A stretch of 64,000 nucleotides of DNA from Collimonas sp. OK307 (GCF_900113705.1 NZ_FOQI01000003.1:242979-306978), one strand, 5' to 3'; shown: positions 8,286-18,890, numbered from the stretch's first letter. Program-made: numbers and translations. Notes: generated by a model not told the origin, from the sequence alone.

Positions 8286-11200
8286 TTAGTACTCGACCGC
8301 AACCGACTCTTTGCCGAGCTTTTCTACAAGAGATCCTTGCAACTCATCATTAGGCGCGACACGCCAGGCATCACCAAGCATGATTTCGCAAGCCACGCCA
8401 TTCCCGGAATAGCGCAGAGTCATCGGCAATCCATGTTCAGAACGGTGCGGTGTCAGCACATTTTTCAGGTAGGCCGGATCAATTTTCTGGTCTGGGGAAG
8501 CAAGCGACAAGACAAACTGGCGCCCGTAGTGAATCCGCGCAGTGGCGATATCCATCACCTTTTCTGCCGAGACCCGCAACCCGCCATTAAACCGATCTTC
8601 GGAGACCTTGCCCTGCACTACCAGGAATTCGTCTTCCTTGAAGAACGCCTTGTTCGGCTCGAACTGTTCGTTGTAAACCGTGACATCGACAGTCGCACTA
8701 CCGTCGTCCAGCGTGACGATCATCATCTTCCCGCGCTGGGTCATTTGCGTCCGCAAGCCGGAAATGATGCCGGCCAGGGTACGTGGTTCACGTGAAGGTT
8801 CCAGACTGCCCAGCGGCGTGCGCGCAAACCGACGCGCCTCCGCAGCGTAGGCATGAAACAAATGTCCCGACAGATAGAAACCAAGCGCAATCTTCTCTTC
8901 GGTCAATTTCTGCTTGTCAGTCCACGGCGTTGCCTGCACGTATTCGATAGGTGCTTCAAGATCGCTGTCGTCGCCGCCAAACAGGCTAACCTGGTTTGCG
9001 GATGCCAGTTTCTGATCCGCAGCTTCCATCGCGCGCGGCACCGAAGCCAACAGAATCCCGCGGTCCACCTTGAAACAATCGAACGCGCCTGCGCGTATCA
9101 GCGATTCGATGGTGCGGCGATTGATCTGGCGCTTATCCACGCGCAGGCAGAAATCGAACAGATCGACGAAAGGCTTCTCTTTGCGTGCGGCGATAATAGC
9201 TTCAATCGCATTCTGCCCCGAGCCCTTCACGGCACCCAGGCCGTAGCGGATGAAAGTGGCTTTTTTACCCGCCTCGCCTTCAGGCGTAAAACGATAATCC
9301 GACAGATTGATGTCCGGCGGCAGCAAGGTCAGCTTGCACACGACAAGCGAATCTTCCACCAGGATCTTGACCTTCTCCGTGTCATCCATCGCCAGCGACA
9401 AGTTGGCGGCCATGAACGCGGCGGGGTGATGCGCTTTCAGGTAAGCAGTGTGGTAGGACAGCAATGCATATGCGGCGGCGTGCGACTTGTTAAAGCCGTA
9501 GCCCGCAAACTTTTCCATCAAGTCGAAAATCTCGTCGGCCTTGGCTTCGCTCAAGCCATCCTTGGCCGCACCGTCGCGGAAAATCTGGCGGTGCTCTGCC
9601 ATTTCTTCCGCTTTCTTTTTACCCATCGCCCGCCGCAGCAAATCCGCGCCGCCGAGCGAGTAGCCGCCGACCACCTGCGCCATCTGCATCACCTGCTCCT
9701 GATACACCATGATGCCGTAAGTTTCAGACAAGATGCCTTCAGTGCGTGGGTCGGGATAATCGAAGCGTTCACCGTGCTTACGTTTGCAGAAATCCGGAAT
9801 CAGGTCCATCGGACCCGGACGATACAGCGCCACCAGCGCGATAATGTCCTCAAAGCGGTCGGGACGTGCATCTTTCAGCATGCCTTGCATGCCGCGGCTT
9901 TCCAGCTGGAACACGGCGACCGTTCTGGCGGCGGTCAGGAGTTCATACGATGCCCGGTCATTGAGCGGCAGTTTTTCCAGGCTGAAATCGGCCATGGCCG
10001 GATCGAGCTGCTTGATGTAGCGTACCGCACGATCAAGAATCGTCAGCGTGGTCAAACCCAAAAAGTCGAACTTGACCAGGCCGACGGCTTCCACATCATC
10101 CTTGTCGTACTGCGAAACAACGCCGGCATCGCCGCCCTGTGTATACAGCGGGCAGAAATCCGTCAGTTTGCCAGGTGCGATCAACACGCCACCGGCATGC
10201 ATGCCGATGTTACGTGCGATGCCCTCGACTTGCTGCGCCAGGTTAAGCAGCTGCTTAACCTCTTCCTCATTTTCCAGGCGCTCCGCCAGCATCGGCTCTT
10301 CCTGGATGGCATCGGCAATCGTCACATGCTTGCCCGGCTTGAACGGGATCAGCTTGGAGATGCCGTCGCAAAAATTGTAGCCAAAATCGAGCACCCGGCC
10401 GACATCACGGATGGCGCCCTTGGCCGCCATCGTACCGAAGGTGGCGATCTGCGACACCGCATCCTTGCCGTACAAATCCTTGACGTGCTGGATGACGCGA
10501 TCACGGCCTTCCTGGCAAAAGTCGATATCGAAGTCGGGCATCGATACCCGTTCAGGATTCAGGAAACGTTCGAACAGCAAATTGTATTTGAGCGGATCAA
10601 GGTCGGTAATCTGCAGCGAATACGCCACCAGCGAACCGGCGCCCGAACCCCGTCCCGGTCCGACCGGCACGCCGTTCTGTTTGGCCCAGCGGATAAATTC
10701 GGCAACGATCAGGAAGTAGCCGGGGAAACCCATCTTGATGATGGTGTCGGTTTCAAATTTCAACCTGTCCTGATAACGTTGACGCTGTTGCTCACGCTTG
10801 GCTTCGTCAGGGAACAGATGCACCAGGCGCAGCTCCAGGCCTTCCTGCGATTGCTGTATCAGAAACTCGCCGATCGTCATGCCGTCCGGCGTCGGAAAAT
10901 CCGGCAATTGGGGTTTGCCCAGTTGCAGTATCAGGTTGCAACGTTTGGCAATTTCGATCGAATTCTGCAAAGCCGCCGGCATATCGGCGAACAGCTCGGC
11001 CATTTCGGCTTGGGTCTTGAACGATTGCTGGTCATTGAAGCGACGCACACGACGCGCATTGGCCAGCATTTCACCTTCAGCGATACAAGTACGCGCTTCA
11101 TGCGCGATGAATTCTTCTTTATCCAGGAACTGGATAGGATGGGTCGCCACCACCGGCACGTTGAATTTGGCCGCCAGCGCCACCGCCTGACGCACATGCG

Positions 11201-11753
11201 CTTCCATATTGGGCTGATCGGCGCGCTGGATCTCGACATAGAAATTGTCGGGAAAAATAGTCGCCCAGCGTTCAATGCAACGCTCGGCCAACCCAACGTT
11301 ACCGTTATCGATAGCAATGCCGATATCACCGAAGTGCGCACCGGACAGCGCAATCAGGCCGTTGCCGCCGCTCTGGTCCTTCAGGTCGGCCAGCCATTCA
11401 GCGCGAATTTCAGCGCGGCCGCGATGCAGGTTTTCCAGCCAGGCGCGGGACAGCAATTCGCACAATTGCAAATAACCGCCACGGTTCTTGACCAGCAACA
11501 GCAAGCGCGAAGGTTTATCACGATCGTCGTCACTAGTGATCCAGACGTCACAGCCGATAATCGGCTTGATGCCTTTACCGCGTGCCGCCTTGTAGAATTT
11601 GACCATGCCAAACAAATTGGCCAGGTCGGAAATACCAAGCGCTGCCTGGTTATCTTTGGCTGCAGCTTTCACTACGTCGTCGATACGTACCAAGCCATCG
11701 ACAATAGAGTACTCAGAGTGGAGGCGGAGATGAATAAATTGCGGTGTCGTCAT
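8286..11753 (-). CDS. dnaE: DNA polymerase III alpha subunit
   Basis: The replicative polymerase subunit, 1155 residues, is close to the roughly 1160 usual for proteobacterial DnaE. The N-terminal PHP domain opens with FIHLRLHSEYSIVDG. The catalytic C-family palm shows GPGRGSGAGS and MPDFDIDFC, which carries the two catalytic aspartates. A helix-hairpin-helix region follows, and a C-terminal OB fold is seen around GIISGLRTQMTQRGK. It lies alone on the - strand, 62 bp upstream of the LPS operon and divergent from trhO. Confidence 0.97.
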   Translation of the reverse strand: MTTPQFIHLRLHSEYSIVDGLVRIDDVVKAAAKDNQAALGISDLANLFGMVKFYKAARGKGIKPIIGCDVWITSDDDRDKPSRLLLLVKNRGGYLQLCELLSRAWLENLHRGRAEIRAEWLADLKDQSGGNGLIALSGAHFGDIGIAIDNGNVGLAERCIERWATIFPDNFYVEIQRADQPNMEAHVRQAVALAAKFNVPVVATHPIQFLDKEEFIAHEARTCIAEGEMLANARRVRRFNDQQSFKTQAEMAELFADMPAALQNSIEIAKRCNLILQLGKPQLPDFPTPDGMTIGEFLIQQSQEGLELRLVHLFPDEAKREQQRQRYQDRLKFETDTIIKMGFPGYFLIVAEFIRWAKQNGVPVGPGRGSGAGSLVAYSLQITDLDPLKYNLLFERFLNPERVSMPDFDIDFCQEGRDRVIQHVKDLYGKDAVSQIATFGTMAAKGAIRDVGRVLDFGYNFCDGISKLIPFKPGKHVTIADAIQEEPMLAERLENEEEVKQLLNLAQQVEGIARNIGMHAGGVLIAPGKLTDFCPLYTQGGDAGVVSQYDKDDVEAVGLVKFDFLGLTTLTILDRAVRYIKQLDPAMADFSLEKLPLNDRASYELLTAARTVAVFQLESRGMQGMLKDARPDRFEDIIALVALYRPGPMDLIPDFCKRKHGERFDYPDPRTEGILSETYGIMVYQEQVMQMAQVVGGYSLGGADLLRRAMGKKKAEEMAEHRQIFRDGAAKDGLSEAKADEIFDLMEKFAGYGFNKSHAAAYALLSYHTAYLKAHHPAAFMAANLSLAMDDTEKVKILVEDSLVVCKLTLLPPDINLSDYRFTPEGEAGKKATFIRYGLGAVKGSGQNAIEAIIAARKEKPFVDLFDFCLRVDKRQINRRTIESLIRAGAFDCFKVDRGILLASVPRAMEAADQKLASANQVSLFGGDDSDLEAPIEYVQATPWTDKQKLTEEKIALGFYLSGHLFHAYAAEARRFARTPLGSLEPSREPRTLAGIISGLRTQMTQRGKMMIVTLDDGSATVDVTVYNEQFEPNKAFFKEDEFLVVQGKVSEDRFNGGLRVSAEKVMDIATARIHYGRQFVLSLASPDQKIDPAYLKNVLTPHRSEHGLPMTLRYSGNGVACEIMLGDAWRVAPNDELQGSLVEKLGKESVAVEY

Positions 11754-11859
11754 GGCCGGTATTTTACCCTGAGGCCTTGCTGGCTATCGGCAAAATTGGG
11801 CAATCCTGCTTCTGGCGTTTATAATACTGATAAATCAACGACTTACCGAGAAATACACC

Positions 11860-12738
11860 ATGCAGTCCAGTCATCCTTTCGTCAATATAGCCGCCTATAA
11901 ATTTATCACTTTCATAGACACAGAGCAGAAGCGCCCTGAATTTCTTGCAGTTTGTAAGCAATTGCAACTAAAAGGCACGATCTTGCTTACTCCTGAAGGA
12001 ATTAACCTGTTTCTGGCCGGCATGCGTGAGCAAATCGATCAGTTTCTGGCGTGGCTGCGCGCTGACGAACGTTTTTCGGATCTGGAAGTGAAAGAAAGTT
12101 ATTCCGAAAAACAACCTTTCACGCGCATGCTGGTCAAGCTGAAATCTGAAATCATTACGATGAAGCACCCGTTGATCAAGCCGGAGCTGGGCCGCGCTCC
12201 TGCGGTGCAAGCCCAAACGCTGAAGCGCTGGCTCGACCAGGGTCATGACGATAACGGCCGGCCGGTGGTCATGCTCGACACCCGCAACGCGTTTGAAGTC
12301 GATGTCGGCACCTTTGAAAACACTATTGATTACCGCATCGAAAAATTCAGCGAATTTCCTGCCGTGATCGCCGAGCACAAGGATGAATTAGCGGACAAGA
12401 CGGTAGTCACGTTCTGCACCGGTGGCATCCGCTGTGAAAAAGCTGCGATCCACATGCAAAATATCGGCTACGACAGCGTCTATCAGCTGGAAGGCGGAAT
12501 TCTCAAATATTTCGAAGAATGCGGCGGCGCCCATTACGACGGCGATTGTTTCGTATTCGACTATCGCACCGCGCTCAATCCGCAGCTGCAGGAAACCGCT
12601 ACAGTGCAATGCTATGCTTGCCGTGCAGTGGTGACGCCACGTCAGCAACTGTCGCCGCAGTATGTGGCGGGCAAGTCCTGCCCACATTGCGAGCCGGAAG
12701 CCGTCGCGGCGCCAACAGAAGCCACGACTGCACTTTAA
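11860..12738 (+). CDS. trhO: tRNA uridine(34) hydroxylase (rhodanese family)
   Basis: TrhO (YceA) performs the oxygen-dependent hydroxylation of U34 in a subset of tRNAs, the first step toward 5-(carboxy)methoxyuridine. The 292-residue protein has the N-terminal ferredoxin-like domain (residues 1 to ~110) and a rhodanese domain with the active-site loop [12 protein letters not shown]-terminal region with CYACR and CPHC cysteine pairs may bind zinc. It is monocistronic, divergent from dnaE, and followed by a strong terminator. Confidence 0.9.
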   Translation: MQSSHPFVNIAAYKFITFIDTEQKRPEFLAVCKQLQLKGTILLTPEGINLFLAGMREQIDQFLAWLRADERFSDLEVKESYSEKQPFTRMLVKLKSEIITMKHPLIKPELGRAPAVQAQTLKRWLDQGHDDNGRPVVMLDTRNAFEVDVGTFENTIDYRIEKFSEFPAVIAEHKDELADKTVVTFCTGGIRCEKAAIHMQNIGYDSVYQLEGGILKYFEECGGAHYDGDCFVFDYRTALNPQLQETATVQCYACRAVVTPRQQLSPQYVAGKSCPHCEPEAVAAPTEATTAL

Positions 12739-12753
12739 TCGTAACGACCAATT

Positions 12754-12790
12754 AAAAGCCCGCTTGCAGTACGCAAGCGGGCTTTTTGCT
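12754..12790. terminator. Bidirectional-looking rho-independent terminator
   Basis: A 12-bp perfect stem, AAGCCCGCTTGC paired with GCAAGCGGGCTT around a 5-base loop, is followed by a T run. An A run precedes it, so it can end transcription of trhO from the left and of the flavodoxin gene from the right. Confidence 0.9.
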
Positions 12791-12822
12791 TTTTCAGCGA
12801 TTATGCAGTGAATATGCAACGA

Positions 12823-13398
12823 TTATTTCTTGAATTTCTGCGCGGTTTCGGCAACACGCTTGCCAAACTGCTTGGCAGTTTCAAGATCGCCAGCCGCCGG
12901 GCCTTCTTCCGGCGAGGAGTCCGACGGGCTTTGCGCCAGTGCACCGGAGAAACCGCCGATGAAGTTCACGTCGTTACGTTGTGCCGCCTTGCTGTTCGAC
13001 GGCATCAGGCCAGTGCCGACCCAGACCATGCTGTGCTGCATTGCAAATGTAATCAGATAGCTCATGGTGGTGCCCTTGTCGCCATTCATGGTCGCCGAAT
13101 TGGTAAAGCCGGCTGCTACCTTGTCCTTCCACTTCTGGCCGAACCATTGCTTCGACGATGTATCGGCAAATTTCTTGAACTGCCAGGAAACCGTGCCCAT
13201 GTATGTCGGCGTGCCAAAGATAATGGCGTCGGCAGCTTCCAGCGATGCCCAGGCCGCCTCGCTGAGATTGCCTTCGGCATCGATGGCAATCAGTTCAGGA
13301 GTCGCGCCCGGCGCCCGCAGTACGCCAGCGTGTACGGCTTCAGCCTGGCTTTTTGTATGGCCGTAGCCGGAATGATAAACAATAGCAACTTTTGTCAT
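12823..13398 (-). CDS. Flavodoxin-fold NAD(P)H:quinone oxidoreductase (WrbA-like)
   Basis: A 191-residue FMN-binding flavodoxin-fold protein. KVAIVYHSGYGHT is the phosphate-binding loop, and ADAIIFGTPTYMGT is the second FMN-contacting segment. Such enzymes reduce quinones by two electrons and limit redox cycling. It is related to WrbA but lacks some of that family's exact sequence, so a general flavodoxin/NADPH-dependent reductase is the cautious call. The ATG at 13398 (MTKVAIVY) is chosen because it sits at the fold start with an AAGGGC ribosome binding site; the frame stays open upstream without homology. A LysR-type regulator is transcribed divergently 349 bp away, so it is the likely regulator. 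Confidence 0.8.
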   Translation of the reverse strand: MTKVAIVYHSGYGHTKSQAEAVHAGVLRAPGATPELIAIDAEGNLSEAAWASLEAADAIIFGTPTYMGTVSWQFKKFADTSSKQWFGQKWKDKVAAGFTNSATMNGDKGTTMSYLITFAMQHSMVWVGTGLMPSNSKAAQRNDVNFIGGFSGALAQSPSDSSPEEGPAAGDLETAKQFGKRVAETAQKFKK

Positions 13399-13747
13399 GA
13401 CAATGCCCTTGTGAAGTAGGAGTCCGATTAAAAAACAAACATGTAAATATGTACAACTATCAGCGCGACAAATTTCCAAATTGCAGCGAGTCATGATATC
13501 CCGCGAACGAAAAGCCAAAATGACAGTCAAGCCAAACATGACCGGCCCGAACGGAATCTGCGCCTTCACGTAATTGGATCATGATATATCCAGAAAATTA
13601 TTTCACTATAGAAATACGTTATATGAATCCACTGCATTGTTTGGCACTATAGACCTGCGGAATGGCGTAAGACAGAAGCTAAATTCCGATATATCATTCA
13701 ATTTATCTGAATGAAATTTTTGCAACATCCTTCCTCGCCAAGTATCA
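13399..13747. promoter_or_regulatory. Divergent intergenic region with several inverted repeats
   Basis: This 349-bp AT-rich region separates the flavodoxin gene from the LysR regulator. Three candidate operator sites are visible. TATTTC-ACTATA-GAAATA (13599-13616) has perfect 6-bp arms. TCATTCA-ATTTATC-TGAATGA (13694-13714) has perfect 7-bp arms and lies just before the regulator start. GGATCATGATATATCC (13577-13592) is an imperfect palindrome. Dyads of this size in a divergent intergenic region are typical of LysR-regulated promoters. No reading frame of note is seen. Confidence 0.5.
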
Positions 13748-14713
13748 ATGAATCTGACGCTAGAAGCACTGCAAGTTCTCGATACGATAGCCCGCAAAGG
13801 CAGTTTTGCCGCCGCAGCCATCGAACTGGATCGCGTTCCTTCGGCGCTTACTTATAGTGTCCGCAAGCTGGAAGAAGACCTGGACGTTTTATTGTTCGAC
13901 CGTCGTGGCCATCGCGCGAAACTGACCAGCGCCGGCCAGGAGTTGCTGACCGAGGGCCGTCATCTGTTGCTGGCCGCGCAAGAGCTGGAACGGCGCGTCA
14001 AACGTGCCGCAACCGGCTGGGAAGTGGAGCTGCGCATCGTCCTCGACAGCATCATCCCGTTTGACAGCCTGCTGCCGCTGATCGCTGCCTTCGATCGTCA
14101 GAATGCCGGCACCCGCCTGCGTTTTTCGCACGAGGCTTTATCAGGAGTGTGGGAAGCGTTATTGTCGGATCGTGCCGACCTGGCAATTGGCGCGCCTCAA
14201 AGCGGCCCCGACAGTATTCGCATGAGCGGCGGTTTCCAGATCCGCCAGCTAGGTACGATCGACTGGGTCTTCGCGGTCGCCCCCGGCCATCCCTTGGCAA
14301 ACGCGCCAGAACCGCTTACAGCCAGCCTGATACAGCAATATCGCGCGGTAGCCGTTGGCGACACCGGGCGCACCTTGCCCAGCATTACGTCCGGCCTGTT
14401 AAGCGGGCAAGATATTCTGACCGTGCCGTCCATTCCAGCCAAGTTGCAAGCCCAGCTCAGCGGCCTTGGCTGCGGCCATTTGCCGCGCTGGATGGCAGCG
14501 CCCTATTTTGCATCAGGCGCATTGATCGAAAAACAAACCATTGAAGCAAAACCCAGCGACAAGACGCAAATCGCCTGGCGCACGCCAGTCGTGGGAAAAT
14601 CTCTCAAATGGTTCATTGCGCAACTCAGCGACCCTGCGATTCAGCACACACTGCTTGGATCGCCAGCGCCAGCATCGGCGCCATATCATCACGAATCGAT
14701 CAACAATGTCTAA
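13748..14713 (+). CDS. LysR-family transcriptional regulator
   Basis: A 321-residue LysR-type protein. The N-terminal winged helix-turn-helix is [18 protein letters not shown] followed by [21 protein letters not shown] periplasmic-binding-protein-like effector domain follows from about residue 90. It is divergent from the flavodoxin-like quinone reductase gene, which is the usual geometry for a LysR regulator and its target. Its last 8 bp overlap the start of gluQ, so the two are probably co-transcribed. The effector is unknown. Confidence 0.88.
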   Translation: MNLTLEALQVLDTIARKGSFAAAAIELDRVPSALTYSVRKLEEDLDVLLFDRRGHRAKLTSAGQELLTEGRHLLLAAQELERRVKRAATGWEVELRIVLDSIIPFDSLLPLIAAFDRQNAGTRLRFSHEALSGVWEALLSDRADLAIGAPQSGPDSIRMSGGFQIRQLGTIDWVFAVAPGHPLANAPEPLTASLIQQYRAVAVGDTGRTLPSITSGLLSGQDILTVPSIPAKLQAQLSGLGCGHLPRWMAAPYFASGALIEKQTIEAKPSDKTQIAWRTPVVGKSLKWFIAQLSDPAIQHTLLGSPAPASAPYHHESINNV

Positions 14714-15599
14714 TCAAACAAGCTATATCGGCCGCTTCGCCCCCTCGCCCACCGGACCTTTGCATGCCGGCTCGCTGGTCGCGGCGATGGCCAGCTACCT
14801 GGATGCCAAGGCCAATCGTGGTCGCTGGCTGTTACGGATGGAAGATGTCGATGAAGCCCGCACAGCAGCAGGTGCGGCGGAATCGATCCTGGCCGATCTG
14901 GACAAGCTAGGCATGCATTGGGATGGCGAAGTAGTGTTTCAAAGCCAGCGCACGGGATTGTATGAAGCAGCATTCGATCGGCTCGGGCGATTGGCCTACC
15001 CATGCGGTTGCACACGCCGTGAGATTGTCGACTCCCGCATCTGTGTGGCGGCCGACGGTGCGGCGGTCTATCCGGGCACCTGCCGCGACGGCTTACCGGT
15101 TGGCAAGCCGGCACGCGCTTACCGCCTGCGGGTGCCAGATCCAGGGCATGTCGATGAATTGATTATTTTTGACGATCGCTGGCTTGGCCGCGTGCAGCAA
15201 CACCTGGCGATAGAAGTGGGAGATTTCGTTCTGAAACGCGCAGATGGTTTTTGGGCATACCAGCTAGCGGTGGTTGTCGACGATGCCGACCAAGGTGTTA
15301 CACATGTGGTGCGCGGCGCCGATTTGCTGGATTCGACCGCACGTCAGATTTACCTGCAACGCCAATTGAAACTGGCAACGCCGCAATACCTGCACGTACC
15401 GGTGATCACCAATGCCGACGGCGAAAAACTATCCAAACAGAACGGTGCGCAAGCTATCGACATCAAGCAACCGCTGCTTGCGCTGAGCAAGGCTGCCTGG
15501 TTCCTGGGGCTGGATATCGGTCAGGTAGACAGCATCGCCGCGTTCTGGCCGCTGGCGACGACAGCATGGGCTAATCTCGAAATGACTCGCCAGAGCTGA
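14706..15599 (+). CDS. gluQ: Glutamyl-Q tRNA(Asp) synthetase
   Basis: GluQ-RS is a truncated glutamyl-tRNA synthetase that attaches glutamate to queuosine in the anticodon of tRNA-Asp. The 297-residue protein has the class I signature [15 protein letters not shown], a zinc-site pair YPCGC with a later cysteine in YPGTCRDG, and the KLSKQNGA (KMSKS-like) loop. It lacks the anticodon-binding domain of full GltX. The ATG at 14706 was chosen because the synthetase fold begins immediately; the start lies inside the end of the lysR gene. Confidence 0.93.
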   Translation: MSNQTSYIGRFAPSPTGPLHAGSLVAAMASYLDAKANRGRWLLRMEDVDEARTAAGAAESILADLDKLGMHWDGEVVFQSQRTGLYEAAFDRLGRLAYPCGCTRREIVDSRICVAADGAAVYPGTCRDGLPVGKPARAYRLRVPDPGHVDELIIFDDRWLGRVQQHLAIEVGDFVLKRADGFWAYQLAVVVDDADQGVTHVVRGADLLDSTARQIYLQRQLKLATPQYLHVPVITNADGEKLSKQNGAQAIDIKQPLLALSKAAWFLGLDIGQVDSIAAFWPLATTAWANLEMTRQS

Positions 15600-15619
15600 G
15601 TTGATCTGATCTGAAAAGT

Positions 15620-17191
15620 TTACTGGCGCTTCGGCAAGCCACCCAGCAAGGCTGCCAACTTCACTTTTGGCGGTTTAATCGCGCCACCTGTCGGCGCCAC
15701 CTTGGATGCCGCCGCTTCAGGTTCGAGCGTCGGCTCGTAAGGCTTGAGGAACCAAGGATCGATTTTTTCCCTGCGCGAAGGCGAAGTCGGCGTCGAGGTA
15801 TAGGCGCTGCGTGTGTGCTGCAAGCTGCGGCCAGACGGCGCACCGCGGCCTTCGCCACCACGATCACCGCCGCTGCGATCACCACCACGATCGCTACGCC
15901 CCTCGGCGCCGCGCCCGGAACGTTCGCGCTCGCCACTTGACGGCTTCGCCACAAATCCGGTCAGCTCGGCGCGGACGAACTTGTGCTTGATCATCTTTTC
16001 GATATCAACCAGCAAGCGTTCGTCCTTGTCGGCATACAAGGAAATAGCATCGCCTGACGCGCCGGCACGGCCGGTACGGCCAATCCGGTGCACATAATCT
16101 TCGGCGTTATAAGGCAAATCAAAATTGATCACACATGGCAGTTCGGCGATATCCAGCCCGCGCGCGGCGACATCGGTCGCCACCAGCACTTCGATCTCGC
16201 CTTGCTTGAAGGCTTCCAGCGCAGCCATCCGTTCATTCTGCGTCTTGTCGCCATGAATCGCCGATGCCTTGACGCCTTCGTTTTCCAGATGACGCGCCAG
16301 CTTCGATGCGCCGATCTTGGTATTTGAAAAAACGATTACCTGCTTAAGATTGCGCTCGCGAATAATGTACGACACCGCCTCTGCCTTGGCTTGCTCATTG
16401 ACGTGGTACATGGTTTGCGTCACGTTATCGGCAGTCGCGTTGCTGCGCGCCACTTCGATCGTCACGGGATTTCTGAGGAACGTCGACGCCAGCTTTTTGA
16501 TTTCGCCCGAGAACGTGGCAGAGAACATCAAGTTCTGCCGCTCTTTCGGCAACAGGTTGATGATGCGCTGCAAATCGGGCAGGAAACCCATGTCCAGCAT
16601 GCGATCGGCTTCATCCATCACCAGGATTTGCGTTTGCGACAGGTTCAACGTTTTTTGCTGGACATGATCCAGCAAGCGTCCTGGCGTAGCAATCACGATT
16701 TCGATGCCTGAGCGCAAAGCAGCAGTTTGCGGCGCGATATCGACACCGCCAAACACCACGGTCGACCGCAACGGAGTATGGCGGCAATAGGCCTTGACGT
16801 TCTCAGCCACCTGATCGGCCAGTTCGCGCGTAGGGGTCAGGATCAAGGCGCGTACCGGATGTCGCGCCGGCGAGGCGCTGTTGTTGGCATGCGCCAGCAA
16901 CAACTGAATGATAGGTAAGGAAAAACCGGCTGTCTTGCCGGTCCCTGTCTGTGCCGCACCCATGACATCGCGCCCTTGCAATACCACCGGAATCGCTTCC
17001 GCCTGGATCGGGGTTGGATGGACGTAGCCCTGATCGGTCAACGCGCGCAGGATATCCGGGGACAACCCGAAGTCTGCAAAACGGACGGCGGGCGTGGTTG
17101 GCACTGCTGGATCAGCTTGAATTTCGGCTTGAATTTCAACTTGAATTTCAGCCTGCTTCTCAGACTGTATCTCGGACTGTATCTCGGACAT
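15620..17191 (-). CDS. rhlE: DEAD-box ATP-dependent RNA helicase, RhlE type
   Basis: A 523-residue RNA helicase, probably acting in ribosome assembly or mRNA decay. Motifs: the Q motif region FADFGLSPDI, AQTGTGKT (Walker A), PTRELADQ, MDEADRMLD, SAT, ARGLDI and HRIGRTGRAG. The C-terminal 120 residues are a low-complexity basic RG-rich tail, as in RhlE. The ATG at 17191 is chosen (MSEIQSEIQ). Unusually, residues 2-25 form six tandem four-residue units of the type xE(I/K)Q encoded by a 12-bp repeat. The end converges on gluQ with 20 bp between stops. Confidence 0.93.
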   Translation of the reverse strand: MSEIQSEIQSEKQAEIQVEIQAEIQADPAVPTTPAVRFADFGLSPDILRALTDQGYVHPTPIQAEAIPVVLQGRDVMGAAQTGTGKTAGFSLPIIQLLLAHANNSASPARHPVRALILTPTRELADQVAENVKAYCRHTPLRSTVVFGGVDIAPQTAALRSGIEIVIATPGRLLDHVQQKTLNLSQTQILVMDEADRMLDMGFLPDLQRIINLLPKERQNLMFSATFSGEIKKLASTFLRNPVTIEVARSNATADNVTQTMYHVNEQAKAEAVSYIIRERNLKQVIVFSNTKIGASKLARHLENEGVKASAIHGDKTQNERMAALEAFKQGEIEVLVATDVAARGLDIAELPCVINFDLPYNAEDYVHRIGRTGRAGASGDAISLYADKDERLLVDIEKMIKHKFVRAELTGFVAKPSSGERERSGRGAEGRSDRGGDRSGGDRGGEGRGAPSGRSLQHTRSAYTSTPTSPSRREKIDPWFLKPYEPTLEPEAAASKVAPTGGAIKPPKVKLAALLGGLPKRQ

Positions 17192-17457
17192 GGTAGTTGG
17201 CGGCCTTCGGTGCAATATGCACTCCAACAAAGGCACTATTTGCTCTCAATTGAATTCGTGAATTTCGTGTCAGCTCATTGACGACGATCAGTCCTTGCCG
17301 GGACAAACTACAACGCCGCCATGCGAGCCGAATGATTGTGGATGCGCCATAACAGGCACCATAAGTCGGATTATTACTTTGACATCATTGCCGACATGTT
17401 TTATACCACAGTCGCGCATTATACGCCTAGCTGGGAAATTGCTCAGGTTCCTCAGGT

Positions 17458-18483
17458 TCAGATGCCAAGCTCATTGAGCGGCCAACGCGGCCGCACATTG
17501 AATCCATAGGTATGCTGCGCCGCCTGCGGATTGATTTGCAAGCGCATCGCGCCGGCGAAGGCGATCATCGCCCCGTTGTCGGTACAAAACTCCAGTTCCG
17601 GGTAGTACACCCGGAAGCGCCGCTTCTCTGCTGCGGCGTTGAGGGCGCTACGCAATTGCTGGTTGGCGCCCACTCCGCCCGCGATCACCAGGCGCTTGAG
17701 ACCGGTCTGCCTGAGGGCTGCCAGGCATTTGGCCAGCAACACGTCAACCAACGCGTCCACAAAGGCACGTGCGATATTGGCTTTGTCCTGGTCGCAAATA
17801 TTGGTCGTATGATTTTTGACAAGGGTCAGTACCGCTGTTTTTAGCCCGGAAAAACTGAAATCCAGATTTTTCGAATGCAGCATCGGCCGCGGTAATTGAT
17901 ACACCGACGGGTCGCCGAATTCAGCCAGGCGTGAAATTGCGGGGCCACCGGGATAACCAAGACCTAACAGCTTGGCCGACTTATCAAACGCTTCACCGGC
18001 GGCATCGTCTAGTGTTTCCCCCAGCAAACTATATTGCCCGACACCGTCAACCCGCATCAATTGCGTGTGACCGCCGGACACCAGCAAGGCAACAAACGGG
18101 AATTTTGGCGGATCGCTGGCCAACAGGGGCGACAACAAGTGCCCTTCCAGGTGATGTACGCCCAGCATGGGTTTATCCAGCGCCAGTCCAAGGCCGCAAG
18201 CAACCGATGCGCCGACCAGCAGTGCGCCGGCCAGTCCCGGTCCCTGGGTATAGGCGATGGCGTCGATGTCGTGCCGCGCGATGCCGCTTTCTGCCAGCAC
18301 TTGCTGCAACAGAGGGATCGCGCGCCGAATGTGGTCGCGCGAAGCCAGTTCCGGCACCACGCCGCCATACTGCTCATGCATCGCTACTTGCGAATACAAG
18401 GCATGAGACAGCAAGCCGCGCTCGGTATCGTAGAGCGCGAGGCCGGTTTCGTCACAGGAAGATTCAACGCCGAGAACAATCAT
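17458..18483 (-). CDS. tsaD: tRNA N6-adenosine threonylcarbamoyltransferase
   Basis: TsaD transfers the threonylcarbamoyl group to A37 of ANN-decoding tRNAs, with TsaB and TsaE, in the cytoplasm. The 341-residue protein opens with the ASKHA motif [12 protein letters not shown]. It has the metal-binding histidines in [10 protein letters not shown], the phosphate loop LVSGGHTQL, and a C-terminal [10 protein letters not shown]. The ATG at 18483 matches the family N-terminus; a further upstream ATG is open but adds unrelated residues. In many proteobacteria tsaD sits next to rpsU. Here about 7.2 kb of other genes separates them. Confidence 0.96.
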   Translation of the reverse strand: MIVLGVESSCDETGLALYDTERGLLSHALYSQVAMHEQYGGVVPELASRDHIRRAIPLLQQVLAESGIARHDIDAIAYTQGPGLAGALLVGASVACGLGLALDKPMLGVHHLEGHLLSPLLASDPPKFPFVALLVSGGHTQLMRVDGVGQYSLLGETLDDAAGEAFDKSAKLLGLGYPGGPAISRLAEFGDPSVYQLPRPMLHSKNLDFSFSGLKTAVLTLVKNHTTNICDQDKANIARAFVDALVDVLLAKCLAALRQTGLKRLVIAGGVGANQQLRSALNAAAEKRRFRVYYPELEFCTDNGAMIAFAGAMRLQINPQAAQHTYGFNVRPRWPLNELGI

Positions 18484-18567
18484 GGGTGGGGCAAAATTTA
18501 TACAATGCCGCATTGTAAAGGAAAGCGCGGCCGACGCGCGAAGCCATGTGGGGCGTTTGACTAATCC

Positions 18568-18759
18568 CTAATCCTTGCCCAGTTGCTCCATCGCCTTGCG
18601 CATGAAAGCCAGTTGCTGTGAAAATCGGGTGCACGCGGTGCAAGTCCACAGATGTATGCGGACCCGAATCCGGGTTAATGGCGACAAATTGCTATCCTGC
18701 GCCTGGGACAGCAGAAATTGCGTATCGCGACAGTGTGGGATCAAACGCTTATACGACAT
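18568..18759 (-). CDS. Small zinc-finger anti-sigma factor-like protein
   Basis: A 63-residue protein with the zinc-binding anti-sigma (ZAS) pattern: an early HC pair (IPHCRDTQFL), then HLWTCTACTRF, giving H-x3-C-x2-C. It lacks any membrane segment, so it would be a cytoplasmic anti-sigma. It lies 131 bp downstream of an ECF sigma gene on the same strand. ZAS proteins bind their cognate sigma and release it on redox or metal stress. That this protein inhibits the neighbour sigma is inferred from context. Confidence 0.65.
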   Translation of the reverse strand: MSYKRLIPHCRDTQFLLSQAQDSNLSPLTRIRVRIHLWTCTACTRFSQQLAFMRKAMEQLGKD

Positions 18760-18890
18760 AAATTAAATATGACATAAAAATAAATTAACTGGTCTGGCGA
18801 GTTTTTCGGTATCCATGAATAGTCGCGCCACGAATGTAATCCTTACAATGAAATTCGCACTATCTTATATTGCTCACGAAGTCAGGCGAT

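Noticed and set aside
8853..11900. A 1015-codon open frame on the + strand opposite dnaE
   Set aside because: It is the antisense of a clear dnaE. Its translation is His/Gln/Arg-rich with no family motif, which is what the complementary strand of a biased coding gene gives.
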